Positions 56,533-64,000 of a DNA stretch of 64,000 bases are shown in pieces. Below the pieces are notes generated by a model. That model was not told the origin of the DNA. It saw nothing but the letters and a program-made list of their open reading frames with translations, and did not search any database. The DNA lies in assembly GCF_000819845.1 (NCBI RefSeq), contig NZ_CDCG01000034.1:62001-126000 (forward strand), in the 5' to 3' direction. Each line of letters opens with the position of its first letter. The first letter of the stretch is position 1. Source of the stretch: Aeromonas enteropelogenes (GTDB lineage Bacteria > Pseudomonadota > Gammaproteobacteria > Enterobacterales > Aeromonadaceae). Made by a program: the position numbers and the translations under genes.

Positions 56533-56964
56533 ATGCAAGAGTATTTGGATTTTGCGGCCCGCAACCCGCTGCTGACGGCAGCCTGGTTGGGCCTGGCGGG
56601 CACCCTGGTTTACACCACTGTGCGTGCCCGTTTGTCTCCGGTGAAAACCGTCAACAATCACACTGCCACCCTGCTGATTAACCGTGAGAATGCCACCGTG
56701 GTGGATATTCGCAGTCAGGAAGATTATGCCAAGGGTCATCTGGCCGGAGCCCAGCACCTGCCGCTCGCCCAGATCCAGAGCAATAACCTGGGTCCGGTTG
56801 AAAAGCATAAAGATGCCCCCATCATAGTGGTGTGCGAGTCGGGAATGACTGCGGGCGGCGCTGGCCGTCAGCTGAGCAAGGCTGGCTTCAAGCAGGTATA
56901 TGTGCTCGGCGGTGGCATGGCCCAGTGGCGTGCAGAGAATCTGCCGGTCACCAAGAAACGCTGA
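56533..56964 (+). CDS. yibN: Rhodanese-like membrane protein YibN
   Basis: This 143-residue protein has an N-terminal membrane anchor (NPLLTAAWLGLAGTLVYTTV) and a cytoplasmic rhodanese domain. NRENATVVDIRSQEDYAKGHLAGAQHLPL and VCESGMTAGGAGRQLSKAGF are its blocks; the active-site Cys is in the VVCESGMTAGG loop. It resembles E. coli YibN (143). The gene heads yibN-secB-gpsA. Its substrate is unknown. Confidence 0.92.
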   Translation: MQEYLDFAARNPLLTAAWLGLAGTLVYTTVRARLSPVKTVNNHTATLLINRENATVVDIRSQEDYAKGHLAGAQHLPLAQIQSNNLGPVEKHKDAPIIVVCESGMTAGGAGRQLSKAGFKQVYVLGGGMAQWRAENLPVTKKR

Positions 56965-57011
56965 TGTAAGGGCCTGTGCCCACTTATCCATATAAAAAGG
57001 AATCAAACGAA

Positions 57012-57482
57012 ATGGCTGACGAGATCAACAACCAGGAAGTACAACCGGAATTCCACATCCAGCGTGTTTACACCAAGGATGTCTCCTTCGAAGCGCCCAA
57101 CACTCCGCACATCTTCCAGAAAGAGTGGCAGCCGGACGTCAAGCTGGACATGGATACCAAGACCAACATCCTGGCCGACAGCGTCTACGAAGTCGTACTG
57201 ACCCTGACCGTCACCTGCAAGCTGGGCGAAGAGACTGCCTTCCTGTGCGAAGTGCAGCAGGCTGGCATCTTCACCATCGGCAACCTGCCTGAGCCGCAGC
57301 TGGCTCACTGCCTGGCTGCCTTCTGCCCGAACATCCTGTTCCCGTATGCTCGTGAAGCCGTGGCCAACATGGTGAGCAAGGGTTCCTTCCCGCAGCTGAA
57401 CCTGGCACCGGTTAACTTCGATGCCCTGTTTGCCCAGCACATGGCGCAAGCTCAGGCCCAGCAGGCGACCGCGGAAGCCTGA
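57012..57482 (+). CDS. secB: Protein-export chaperone SecB
   Basis: This 156-residue tetrameric chaperone keeps precursors unfolded and delivers them to Sec[37 protein letters not shown] and [33 protein letters not shown] match E. coli SecB, with an acidic, negatively charged patch. The ATG at 57012 has AAAGGAATC upstream and gives the product MADEINNQ. gpsA begins two bases after its stop. Confidence 0.97.
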   Translation: MADEINNQEVQPEFHIQRVYTKDVSFEAPNTPHIFQKEWQPDVKLDMDTKTNILADSVYEVVLTLTVTCKLGEETAFLCEVQQAGIFTIGNLPEPQLAHCLAAFCPNILFPYAREAVANMVSKGSFPQLNLAPVNFDALFAQHMAQAQAQQATAEA

Positions 57483-57484
57483 TA

Positions 57485-58489
57485 ATGGCTGACCAGATCG
57501 CTATCTCGGTCTTGGGGGCGGGGTCTTACGGCTCCGCCCTTGCCATTTCTCTGGCGCGCAATGGCCATCCGACCCTGTTGTGGGGTCACGATCCCGCCCA
57601 TGTCGCCGAGCTGGAACAAGATCGCTGCAACAAGGTTTTTCTGCCGGATGTCCCCTTTCCCGCCGATCTGCAGCTGACTGCCGATCTGCAACAGGCGGTA
57701 CAGGCCGCGCCCGTGCTGCTACTGGTGGTGCCGAGCCATGTGTTTGGCCAGGTGCTGGCCCAGGTCAAACCCTTCCTGCGCCCCGATACCCGTATCGCCT
57801 GGGCCACCAAGGGTCTGGAGCCGGACAGCGGCCGTCTGCTGCAGGACGTGGCCCGCGAGGTGCTGGGTGATGCCATGCCGCTGGCGGTGATTTCCGGCCC
57901 CACTTTTGCCAAAGAGCTGGCCGCCGGTCTGCCGACCGCCATCTCGGTCGCCTCGACCCACGACGATTTTGCCGAGGATCTCTCCCAACTGCTCCATTGC
58001 GGCCGCTCGTTCCGGGTCTATACCAACCCGGACTTCGTCGGCCTGCAGCTGGGTGGGGCAGTGAAGAACGTCATCGCCATTGGGGCCGGTCTCTCCGACG
58101 GGCTGGGGTTTGGTGCCAATGCCAGAACCGCCCTCATCACCCGGGGCCTGGTGGAGATGCAGCGCCTGGGCGCCGCGCTTGGCGCCGATGGCAAGACCTT
58201 CATGGGGATGGCGGGGCTCGGGGATCTGGTGCTCACCTGTACCGACAATCAGTCGCGCAACCGCCGCTTCGGTCTGGCCCTCGGGGCAGGCAAGGATGTG
58301 GACACAGCCATGACCGAGATCGGTCAGGTGGTGGAGGGGTATCGCAATACCAAGGAGGTGCATCTGCTGGCGGCTCGCTGCGGCGTCGAGATGCCCATCT
58401 GCGAGCAGATCTTCAAGGTGCTCTACGAGGGGAAAAACCCGAAAGAGGCTGCCATCGCTCTCTTGTCACGAGACAAGAGGGACGAGTAA
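57485..58489 (+). CDS. gpsA: Glycerol-3-phosphate dehydrogenase GpsA
   Basis: This 334-residue NAD(P)-dependent enzyme makes sn-glycerol-3-phosphate for phospholipids. Rossmann motif [17 protein letters not shown] at the N-terminus, [18 protein letters not shown] in the middle, and the catalytic Lys in [14 protein letters not shown]. The C-terminal NRRFGLALG is also typical. It ends the yibN-secB-gpsA unit before a strong terminator. Confidence 0.97.
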   Translation: MADQIAISVLGAGSYGSALAISLARNGHPTLLWGHDPAHVAELEQDRCNKVFLPDVPFPADLQLTADLQQAVQAAPVLLLVVPSHVFGQVLAQVKPFLRPDTRIAWATKGLEPDSGRLLQDVAREVLGDAMPLAVISGPTFAKELAAGLPTAISVASTHDDFAEDLSQLLHCGRSFRVYTNPDFVGLQLGGAVKNVIAIGAGLSDGLGFGANARTALITRGLVEMQRLGAALGADGKTFMGMAGLGDLVLTCTDNQSRNRRFGLALGAGKDVDTAMTEIGQVVEGYRNTKEVHLLAARCGVEMPICEQIFKVLYEGKNPKEAAIALLSRDKRDE

Positions 58490-58507
58490 TCTGCCGATTG
58501 CCCGATG

Positions 58508-58541
58508 CAAAAGGCCCCGCCAGTTGGCGGGGCCTTTTTTT
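58508..58541 (+). terminator. Terminator of yibN-secB-gpsA
   Basis: AAAAGGCCCCGCC and GGCGGGGCCTTTTTTT pair around AGTT. Confidence 0.93.
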
Positions 58542-58561
58542 GCCACTAAGGCAAAGCGTCA

Positions 58562-59140
58562 TCAGTAGTAGGAGTGGTCGCCGCGCTGGTGCTCGGTGGC
58601 GTCTTTCACGCCCTTGAGCTCGCCCGGGAACTTCTCCAGCAGCTGCTTCTCGATCCCCTCTTTCAGGGTGTAATCGACCATGGAGCAACCGTTGCAACCA
58701 CCGCCAAACTGCAGGATGGCGTAACCATCTTCGGTCAGCTCGGTCAGGGTCACCTTGCCGCCGTGACCGGCCAGCATGGGGTTCACCTCGGAGATGAGGG
58801 CGTACTCGATACGTTCGATCAGGGGGGCATCGTCGGCGACCTTGCGCATCTTGGCGTTGGGGGCCTTCAGGGTCAGCTGGGAACCCATCTGATCGGTGAC
58901 GAAATCGATGGTGGCATCCACCAGGAAGGGGGCACTCAGGGGATCGACCATGCAGTCGAAACCGCTGAAGGGCAGGTGCTGATCTTCCGGATCGACTGCA
59001 TCGGGCGGGCAATAGGAGACGCCACACTCGGCATTCTGGGTTCCCGGATTGACCACAAACACCCGGATATTGGTGCCGTCAGGCTGTTTTTCCAACAGTT
59101 TACGGAAATGTGCCTGGGCGGCGTCGGAAATGCTGATCAT
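58562..59140 (-). CDS. nfuA: Fe-S biogenesis protein NfuA
   Basis: This 192-residue protein carries and hands on iron-sulfur clusters. An A-type-like N-terminal domain (1-95, [18 protein letters not shown]) is followed by a Nfu domain with CNGCSMVD as the cluster site in [43 protein letters not shown] is highly conserved. The ATG at 59140 ([12 protein letters not shown]) has GAGGAT upstream. In E. coli it follows gntX, and the same order is seen here. Confidence 0.96.
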   Translation of the reverse strand: MISISDAAQAHFRKLLEKQPDGTNIRVFVVNPGTQNAECGVSYCPPDAVDPEDQHLPFSGFDCMVDPLSAPFLVDATIDFVTDQMGSQLTLKAPNAKMRKVADDAPLIERIEYALISEVNPMLAGHGGKVTLTELTEDGYAILQFGGGCNGCSMVDYTLKEGIEKQLLEKFPGELKGVKDATEHQRGDHSYY

Positions 59141-59220
59141 CACTATCCTCACAAACCTGAGTGTACGACTAGGGTATTCATGATAACGCGGTTATCCGGG
59201 CTTGGGTAGCATGCAGAGGG

Positions 59221-59949
59221 TTACTTGATGTGCTTGAGAGTACGGCATATTGCCCACACTTCAACCTTTGTGATGCCGCTCTCATGGAGCAGGCGGGTGA
59301 GCTGGCCCGCGGTGGCGCCTGTGGTCACTACATCATCAAGCAGGGCGACGTGACGATATTGATGGGAAGAGACTCTGAACGCGCCGCGCAGATTGCGCCG
59401 TCGCTGGCCTGCGGTGAGCCGGGTCTGCTGCGGGGTGGCCTTGATGCGCTGCAGCAACCGCTGGTCGAGCGGGATGCCGGTTATCTCGCTGAGTGCGCGA
59501 CCAATCTCTTCCGCCTGGTTGAAGCCTCGCCACCAGTGACGCCACCAGTGCAGGGGCACTGGGATGATGGCTTCCGGCGGATCGCTTTGATCGAGATGGT
59601 CCGCCAACAGGCGGGCGAGCAAGGGGGCCAGCAAGGTCTGGCCTGCATATTTCAACCGGGGGATAAGCAGGGGGTAAGGCGTCTGGTAATCGCCAATAAC
59701 CTGCAACCGCTCCCAGGGGGGAGGACGGCGCTGACAGCGGCCGCATACCCACAGGCTTTCTTTCATATATTCCTGCAAGGGCGCAGCACACAGGCGGCAT
59801 CTTGGATGAGGCTGCCGCAGGGCCTCTCGGCACCAACTGCACAGCAAAGGCTCGGCATCACAGGACTGATGACAGAGCAGACAACTCCCTTGCCAGTCAC
59901 TATGACTGCCGAGCAGCGGACTTGCTTTGACGAGCAGTCGCTTTAACAT
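59221..59949 (-). CDS. gntX: ComF/GntX-type phosphoribosyltransferase family protein
   Basis: This 242-residue protein has an N-terminal zinc-binding part (CLLCHQSC, LCSWCREAL, CRLCAAPL, VCGRCQ) and a phosphoribosyltransferase domain with VALLDDVVTTGATAGQL as the PRPP loop. It is the homologue of ComF and E. coli GntX (YhgH), which are linked to DNA uptake and use of DNA as a nutrient. GFNQAEEIGRALSEITG and RKATPQQTRLTAGQRRRNL-like blocks fit. The ATG at 59949 starts MLKRLL. It is divergent from bioH. Confidence 0.9.
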   Translation of the reverse strand: MLKRLLVKASPLLGSHSDWQGSCLLCHQSCDAEPLLCSWCREALRQPHPRCRLCAAPLQEYMKESLWVCGRCQRRPPPWERLQVIGDYQTPYPLLIPRLKYAGQTLLAPLLARLLADHLDQSDPPEAIIPVPLHWWRHWWRGFNQAEEIGRALSEITGIPLDQRLLQRIKATPQQTRLTAGQRRRNLRGAFRVSSHQYRHVALLDDVVTTGATAGQLTRLLHESGITKVEVWAICRTLKHIK

Positions 59950-59987
59950 GCTGACCCCAGAGACATGAACAAGGATCTTGAGTCTAG

Positions 59988-60752
59988 ATGGGCGTATCGG
60001 TAGAGCGGTTTGGTCAGGGGCCCGATCTGGTGCTGTTGCACGGATGGGGGATGAACGGCGCCGTCTGGCATGGCATTGTCCCGTCATTGGCGGAAAATTA
60101 CCGGGTACATCTGGTGGATCTGCCGGGGTTTGGCAACAGCCCGCTGGCCGATACGGTCGATTACAGCCTCTCCTGGCTAGCGGAGCAGGTTGCGGCCGTA
60201 TTGCCGGAAAAATGCCATCTGCTCGGCTGGTCCCTCGGTGGTCTGGTCGCCAGCCAGATTGCCTTGAGCCATCCCGAGCGTGTCGCAAGCCTTATCACGG
60301 TAGCCAGTTCCCCCTGCTTTATGGCCCGCGACGAGTGGCCCGGGATCGCCCCCAAGGTGTTGACCGGCTTCAATCAGATGCTGGCAGGGGATTTTCGCCA
60401 GACCATAGAGCGCTTCCTCGCAATCCAGGCGATGGGCAGCGAACATGCCCGCGACGATATCCGTCAGCTGCGCCACTGGTTGGCTGAACGGCCGGCTCCG
60501 CAACTGGCCGCGCTGGAGGCCGGGCTCGGTTTGTTGGCCGACATCGATCTGCGCGATGAGTTGGCGTCGCTTTCACTGCCCTGGCTGCGGGTCTATGGCC
60601 GACTGGATTCACTGGTGCCCAAGGCGGTCATTCCCCTACTGGACGAGCGTTACCCCGCCAGTCGCAGCGTGACCTTCAACAAGGCCTCGCATGCGCCTTT
60701 TATCTCCCATCCAACGGAGTTTGTTGAAGCCATCAGGCATTTTGTTGGCTAA
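59988..60752 (+). CDS. bioH: Pimeloyl-ACP methyl ester carboxylesterase BioH
   Basis: This 254-residue alpha/beta hydrolase cleaves the methyl ester of pimeloyl-ACP and ends the early phase of biotin synthesis. Ser82 is in GWSLGG, with Asp in YGRLDSLVP and His in KASHAPFISHP. HGWGMNGAVWHGI is the oxyanion region. It is close to E. coli BioH (256). The 38-base gap to comF/gntX holds both promoters. Confidence 0.94.
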   Translation: MGVSVERFGQGPDLVLLHGWGMNGAVWHGIVPSLAENYRVHLVDLPGFGNSPLADTVDYSLSWLAEQVAAVLPEKCHLLGWSLGGLVASQIALSHPERVASLITVASSPCFMARDEWPGIAPKVLTGFNQMLAGDFRQTIERFLAIQAMGSEHARDDIRQLRHWLAERPAPQLAALEAGLGLLADIDLRDELASLSLPWLRVYGRLDSLVPKAVIPLLDERYPASRSVTFNKASHAPFISHPTEFVEAIRHFVG

Positions 60753-60823
60753 AAAACAGCCTGAAAGCTTCATTAATCCTCCGAGGTGACGGATAATTAG
60801 TCTGTTCCCAGAGGAGTTACATC

Positions 60824-61057
60824 ATGCGTATTGAATCTGCCTTCAACAGCGGGGTGCAGGGGTTCCAGCGAGCTGAACAGATCGCCGATCGGGCGTCCAG
60901 CCAGATCGCCCGCCTCAATACCCCGAGTGGCGATCAGGTGCAAGTGACGGATGAGCTGGTCAACCTCAAGGTGGCGGAGATCCAGGCTGGTGCCTCCACC
61001 AAGGTGATGCAGACCGCCAGCGATATGATGGGCACCCTGATCGATATCCGGGTGTGA
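60824..61057 (+). CDS. Small flagellar-rod-like protein
   Basis: This 77-residue protein starts MRIESAFNSGVQGFQRAEQ. Its C-terminal half (VTDELVNLKVAEIQAGASTK, then VMQTASDMMGTLIDI) resembles the C-terminal flagellar rod/hook helix of FlgC/FlgG-type proteins, but no flagellar gene is near and the rest of the rod protein is missing. It may be an unrelated coiled-coil protein. The ATG at 60824 follows AGGAG. The next gene starts one base after its stop, so the two are co-translated. Confidence 0.7.
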   Translation: MRIESAFNSGVQGFQRAEQIADRASSQIARLNTPSGDQVQVTDELVNLKVAEIQAGASTKVMQTASDMMGTLIDIRV

Positions 61058-61058
61058 T

Positions 61059-61829
61059 ATGAACGTCAATGTCAGCCTGCCCACGCTGATCCCTACCCAG
61101 CTGCAACCTCAAGTGGAAGCGGCCAGGACGGATAATCGCCGGGCCGAGCTGATCCCGCAGACCCGCTCCGGACAGGCATCCAGCGCCGAAACCGAAGTCG
61201 GTTCCCAGAAAGAGAAATCGAAAGCCGGTCAGACGGCCAGCAGCACTTTGCCGGCCCAGAACAATCGTGAGTCAACTCAGCCCACGATTCCCCATGCCCT
61301 GGATCACCGTTTTGTCGAGGCGACTGGTGAAGATGGGCAGCGCAAGCAACAGGATCCCAAGCAGCAGGAACAGCAACAACGGCAGGAGCAACAGGTCAAG
61401 GAGCTGAGTGACCGAGATCAGGAGGTGCGTACCCATGAGCAGGCGCACCAGTCTGTCGGTGGCGCTTATGCCGGTGCGCCTACCTACCAATTTTCGTTGG
61501 GGCCGGATGGCAAGCGTTATGCCACTGGCGGTGAAGTGTCTATCGATACTGGCGAGGTGGCGGGAGATCCCGAAGCCACCATTGCCAAGATGCAACAGGT
61601 CCGTGCTGCGGCCCTTGCTCCTGCCGAGCCCTCTGCCCAGGACTTGAGCGTAGCCCGCAGTGCTGCCTCAACAGAGGCCAAGGCCCGCAAGGCACTGATG
61701 GCCGAGCATGATCCCGCGACCACGGGCGTGCTGAGTACTTACATGGATCGACGCAACCAGGTGATAGCCGGCCGCTACCAGCAAGCGGTCAGTCCGGCGG
61801 CTGGCCACTCCCTTAATCTCCATGTCTGA
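61059..61829 (+). CDS. Putative metalloprotease CJM1_0395/SprA-related family protein
   Basis: This 256-residue protein has a long Gln/Ser-rich low-complexity start (about 1-120) and then EVRTHEQAHQSVGGAYAGAP, which contains HExxH, the zinc-protease motif, in HEQAH. TYQFSLGPDGKRYATGGEVSIDT follows it. That is the layout of the SprA-related family, annotated as a putative metalloprotease. No signal peptide is visible. It starts MNVNVSLP and is in one unit with the preceding small gene. Confidence 0.75.
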   Translation: MNVNVSLPTLIPTQLQPQVEAARTDNRRAELIPQTRSGQASSAETEVGSQKEKSKAGQTASSTLPAQNNRESTQPTIPHALDHRFVEATGEDGQRKQQDPKQQEQQQRQEQQVKELSDRDQEVRTHEQAHQSVGGAYAGAPTYQFSLGPDGKRYATGGEVSIDTGEVAGDPEATIAKMQQVRAAALAPAEPSAQDLSVARSAASTEAKARKALMAEHDPATTGVLSTYMDRRNQVIAGRYQQAVSPAAGHSLNLHV

Positions 61830-61912
61830 ATTCCCTGCGCGATACTTTTCTTTGTTCCCCGGTTTTGCAACTAATCTGAAGGTCAGGCCCATCCTATCTA
61901 GCAGGAGCTGTC

Positions 61913-62191
61913 ATGCACTTTGATGAAGTCAAACCGGAAGATTTCGCCACTTTCTCCCGCGTTCCTCCGCCACACCTCCAGATGGAACAGTTTTTGATGC
62001 AGCTGGGTGGCGGTGGGACCGAGGGGACCCACTTCAAGAAGAAGGTAATGCTGGCGGCGGGCTGGAACCATACCGGCGTGGTCTCCTATGGCAAGTATCC
62101 ACAGGAGGCCTGCAAGGCATTCAATCGACTGCGGGAGGTGCTGGCCCAGCATCAGGATCCCGAGAGCATCCTGAACACCTTGAGCCAGTAA
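61913..62191 (+). CDS. Small protein of unknown function
   Basis: This 92-residue protein starts MHFDEVKPEDFATFSRV. It has no signal or membrane span. VMLAAGWNHTGVVSYGKYPQEACKAFNRLREVL is mostly helical by composition. The ATG at 61913 follows AGCAGGAGC. I do not recognise it. It is monocistronic between the protease-like gene and the tex gene, before a shared terminator. Confidence 0.65.
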   Translation: MHFDEVKPEDFATFSRVPPPHLQMEQFLMQLGGGGTEGTHFKKKVMLAAGWNHTGVVSYGKYPQEACKAFNRLREVLAQHQDPESILNTLSQ

Positions 62192-62203
62192 GCTCGCGCC
62201 TGA

Positions 62204-62234
62204 TGCAAAAAGCCCCTCGCGGGGCTTTTTGCAT
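62204..62234. terminator. Bidirectional terminator
   Basis: TGCAAAAAGCCCC and GGGGCTTTTTGCA pair around TCGC, between the small gene and tex, which converge. Confidence 0.92.
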
Positions 62235-62248
62235 TTTCTGGCTGCGCT

Positions 62249-64000
62249 TTATTTCTTGGTCTTGGAGAGGGCTGCAGCAAAGGCGTTGCCCATGGCGCCG
62301 CCCATAGGGGCATTTTGACGCGATTCGTGTCTGGGCTTGGCATTGCCACCCTGGTGGTGATGCGGCTGTGCCGGTTTGCGTGCCGGCTGGCCGGCCTTCT
62401 CGTCCAGACGCATGGTCAGGCTGATTCGTTTGCGTGGCACATCCACCTCCAGCACCTTGACCCGCACTATGTCGCCTGCCTTGACCACCTCGCGGGGATC
62501 CTTGACGAAGCGATCGGTCAGGGAGGAGATGTGCACCAGGCCATCCTGATGGACGCCGATGTCGACGAAGGCGCCGAAGTTGGTGACGTTGGTGACCACC
62601 CCTTCCAGCACCATCTCGGGCACCAGATCGCTGATTTTCTCCACCCCTTCCTTGAAGGTGGCGGTCTTGAACTCGGGGCGCGGGTCACGGCCCGGCTTGT
62701 CCAGCTCGCCGATGATGTCGGTGACGGTGGGCACCCCGAACTGCTCGTCCGTGTAGTCGGCAGGCTTGAGGGTGCGCAGCAGGCTGCTGTTGCCGAGCAG
62801 GCTGCTGACGGTCTGCTCCAGTTTGGCGAGGATCCGCTCCACCACTGGGTAGGATTCCGGGTGCACGGCAGAGCCATCCAGCGGGTTGCTGCCGCCACGA
62901 ATGCGAAGGAAGCCGGCACACTGTTCGAAAGCCTTGGGCCCGAGCCTGCTCACTTTCAGCAACTGTTGACGGTTCTGGAAGGCGCCATGTTCATCGCGAT
63001 AGGCGACGATGTTCTGGGCCAGGGTCTGGGAGAGGCCGGACACCCGGTTGAGCAGGGCGACCGAGGCGGTGTTCACATCCACTCCCACCGCGTTCACGCA
63101 GTCCTCGACCACGGCATCGAGGCGGCGGGCCAGCTGGCTTTGGCCGACATCGTGCTGGTATTGACCGACACCGATGCTCTTGGGATCGATCTTGACCAGC
63201 TCGGCCAGCGGATCTTGCAGGCGGCGGGCGATGGAGACGGCGCCGCGCAGAGAGACATCGAGATCCGGAAACTCCAGGGAGGCGAGCTCGGAGGCGGAGT
63301 AGACCGAGGCCCCGGCTTCGCTCACTACAATCTTCTGGGCCCTGGCGGCGGGGTAGCGCTCGAACAGATCGCTCACCAAGCGGTCGGTCTCCCGCGAGGC
63401 GGTACCGTTGCCGATGCTGATAAGCTCTACCTTGTGCTTCTGGCACAGTTCGCTCAGGGTCTTGAGGCTCTGATCCACCTGGCGTTTCGGTTCGAACGGA
63501 TAGATGGTCGCGGTATCGACCAACTTGCCGGTGGCATCGACTACGGCCACCTTGACCCCGGTGCGGATGCCGGGATCCAGCCCCATGGTGCAACGCATGC
63601 CGGCCGGGGCTGCCATCAGCAGATCCTTGAGGTTCATGGCGAACACCTTGATCGCCTCCTCTTCCGCCGACTCACGGATGCGGCCGATGAGCTCGGTCTC
63701 CATCTGCAAGGAGAGCTTGATCTTCCAGGTCCAACTCACTACCCCCTGCAGCCACTTGTCGACGGGGCGGTTTTGCAGATTGAGCTTGAGATGGTGGGCG
63801 ATGATCCCCTCGCAGGGGCTGGCGCTCTCATCCTCGCCTGTGACCAGCGCCAGGTTGAGCACGCCCTCGTTGCGGCCGCGCAACATGGCCAGCACCCGAT
63901 GGGAGGGGGCCTTGTGCAGCGGCTCGTCGTGTTCGAAGTAGTCCTTGAACTTGACCCCCTCCTGCTCCTTGCCGGCCACCACGCGGGCACGCAGGGTGGC
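62249..64000 (-). CDS. tex: Transcription accessory protein Tex, C-terminal part
   Basis: This S1 RNA-binding protein affects transcription in many bacteria. 583 residues are visible; the N-terminus lies beyond the right edge (E. coli YhgF is about 773 residues). The visible order is YqgF-like ([21 protein letters not shown]), then a helix-hairpin-helix part ([24 protein letters not shown]), then an S1 domain ([30 protein letters not shown]) and a basic C-terminal tail rich in Pro, His, Gln. It reads right off the edge. Confidence 0.94.
   Translation of the reverse strand, partial: ATLRARVVAGKEQEGVKFKDYFEHDEPLHKAPSHRVLAMLRGRNEGVLNLALVTGEDESASPCEGIIAHHLKLNLQNRPVDKWLQGVVSWTWKIKLSLQMETELIGRIRESAEEEAIKVFAMNLKDLLMAAPAGMRCTMGLDPGIRTGVKVAVVDATGKLVDTATIYPFEPKRQVDQSLKTLSELCQKHKVELISIGNGTASRETDRLVSDLFERYPAARAQKIVVSEAGASVYSASELASLEFPDLDVSLRGAVSIARRLQDPLAELVKIDPKSIGVGQYQHDVGQSQLARRLDAVVEDCVNAVGVDVNTASVALLNRVSGLSQTLAQNIVAYRDEHGAFQNRQQLLKVSRLGPKAFEQCAGFLRIRGGSNPLDGSAVHPESYPVVERILAKLEQTVSSLLGNSSLLRTLKPADYTDEQFGVPTVTDIIGELDKPGRDPRPEFKTATFKEGVEKISDLVPEMVLEGVVTNVTNFGAFVDIGVHQDGLVHISSLTDRFVKDPREVVKAGDIVRVKVLEVDVPRKRISLTMRLDEKAGQPARKPAQPHHHQGGNAKPRHESRQNAPMGGAMGNAFAAALSKTKK

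Overview
The window looks like a chromosomal segment of an Aeromonas-type gammaproteobacterium. It is GC-rich and densely coded. Almost every gene has an enterobacterial or Vibrio/Pseudomonas-like counterpart, and several local gene orders match E. coli: bioH-gntX/nfuA, gpmI-envC, yibN-secB-gpsA, yihY-dtd-yiiD and yigI/recQ. A Qnr-type pentapeptide protein closely resembling the Aeromonas AhQnr type supports the genus-level guess. This is inference from protein recognition, not from a marker-gene comparison.

Layout. 1-5.4 kb: the start of trmA (cut by the left edge), a DUF5610 protein, a divergent cobalamin-adenosyltransferase-like protein, malZ with an HDOD gene, and hslJ. 5.7-7.9 kb: a two-gene unit of a DUF2172/DUF4910 zinc-hydrolase-like protein and a formyltransferase. 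8-13.2 kb: yegD, ldhA, an SDR oxidoreductase, creA, an amino-acid-binding-like periplasmic protein and a DksA-like zinc-finger protein. 13.2-21.8 kb: a complete polyamine uptake and catabolism operon (glutamylpolyamine synthetase, putrescine aminotransferase, two binding proteins, ATPase, two permeases). It is preceded by a sigma-54 promoter and an NtrC-like palindrome. 21.8-28.4 kb: yiiM, tRNA-Pro(CGG), an AbiTii-like gene, yigI, recQ, a cytochrome c, selO and a DUF3630 protein.

28.4-31.3 kb holds two regulatory RNAs. One is a preQ1-I-type riboswitch directly in front of yhhQ. The other is a RyhB-type small RNA with a Fur box. rraA, a CpeT-like gene and rpmE follow. 31.4-46.8 kb: priA, an EF-hand-like protein, an SDR-DUF2867 protein, a short malic enzyme, yihY, dtd, a spermidine-synthase-like gene, the GNAT-hotdog protein YiiD/MadA, an AsmA-family protein, recG and pssA. 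46.9-53.3 kb: the gluconate/Entner-Doudoroff region, with gntU divergent from gntK-edd-eda around two tandem GntR operators, then gntR and the Qnr-like gene. 53.4-64 kb: envC, gpmI, yibN, secB, gpsA, nfuA, gntX/comF, bioH, two small flagellar/protease-like genes, a small unknown gene, and most of tex (cut by the right edge).

Most of the window is core chromosome. The best candidates for novelty are the polyamine operon control region, the two regulatory RNAs, the AbiTii-like gene beside tRNA-Pro, the hydrolase-formyltransferase pair, and a set of unlinked genes whose products begin with a similar short M-(R/Q)-I-(D/E) N-terminus. No CRISPR array, insertion sequence, prophage or rRNA operon was seen.
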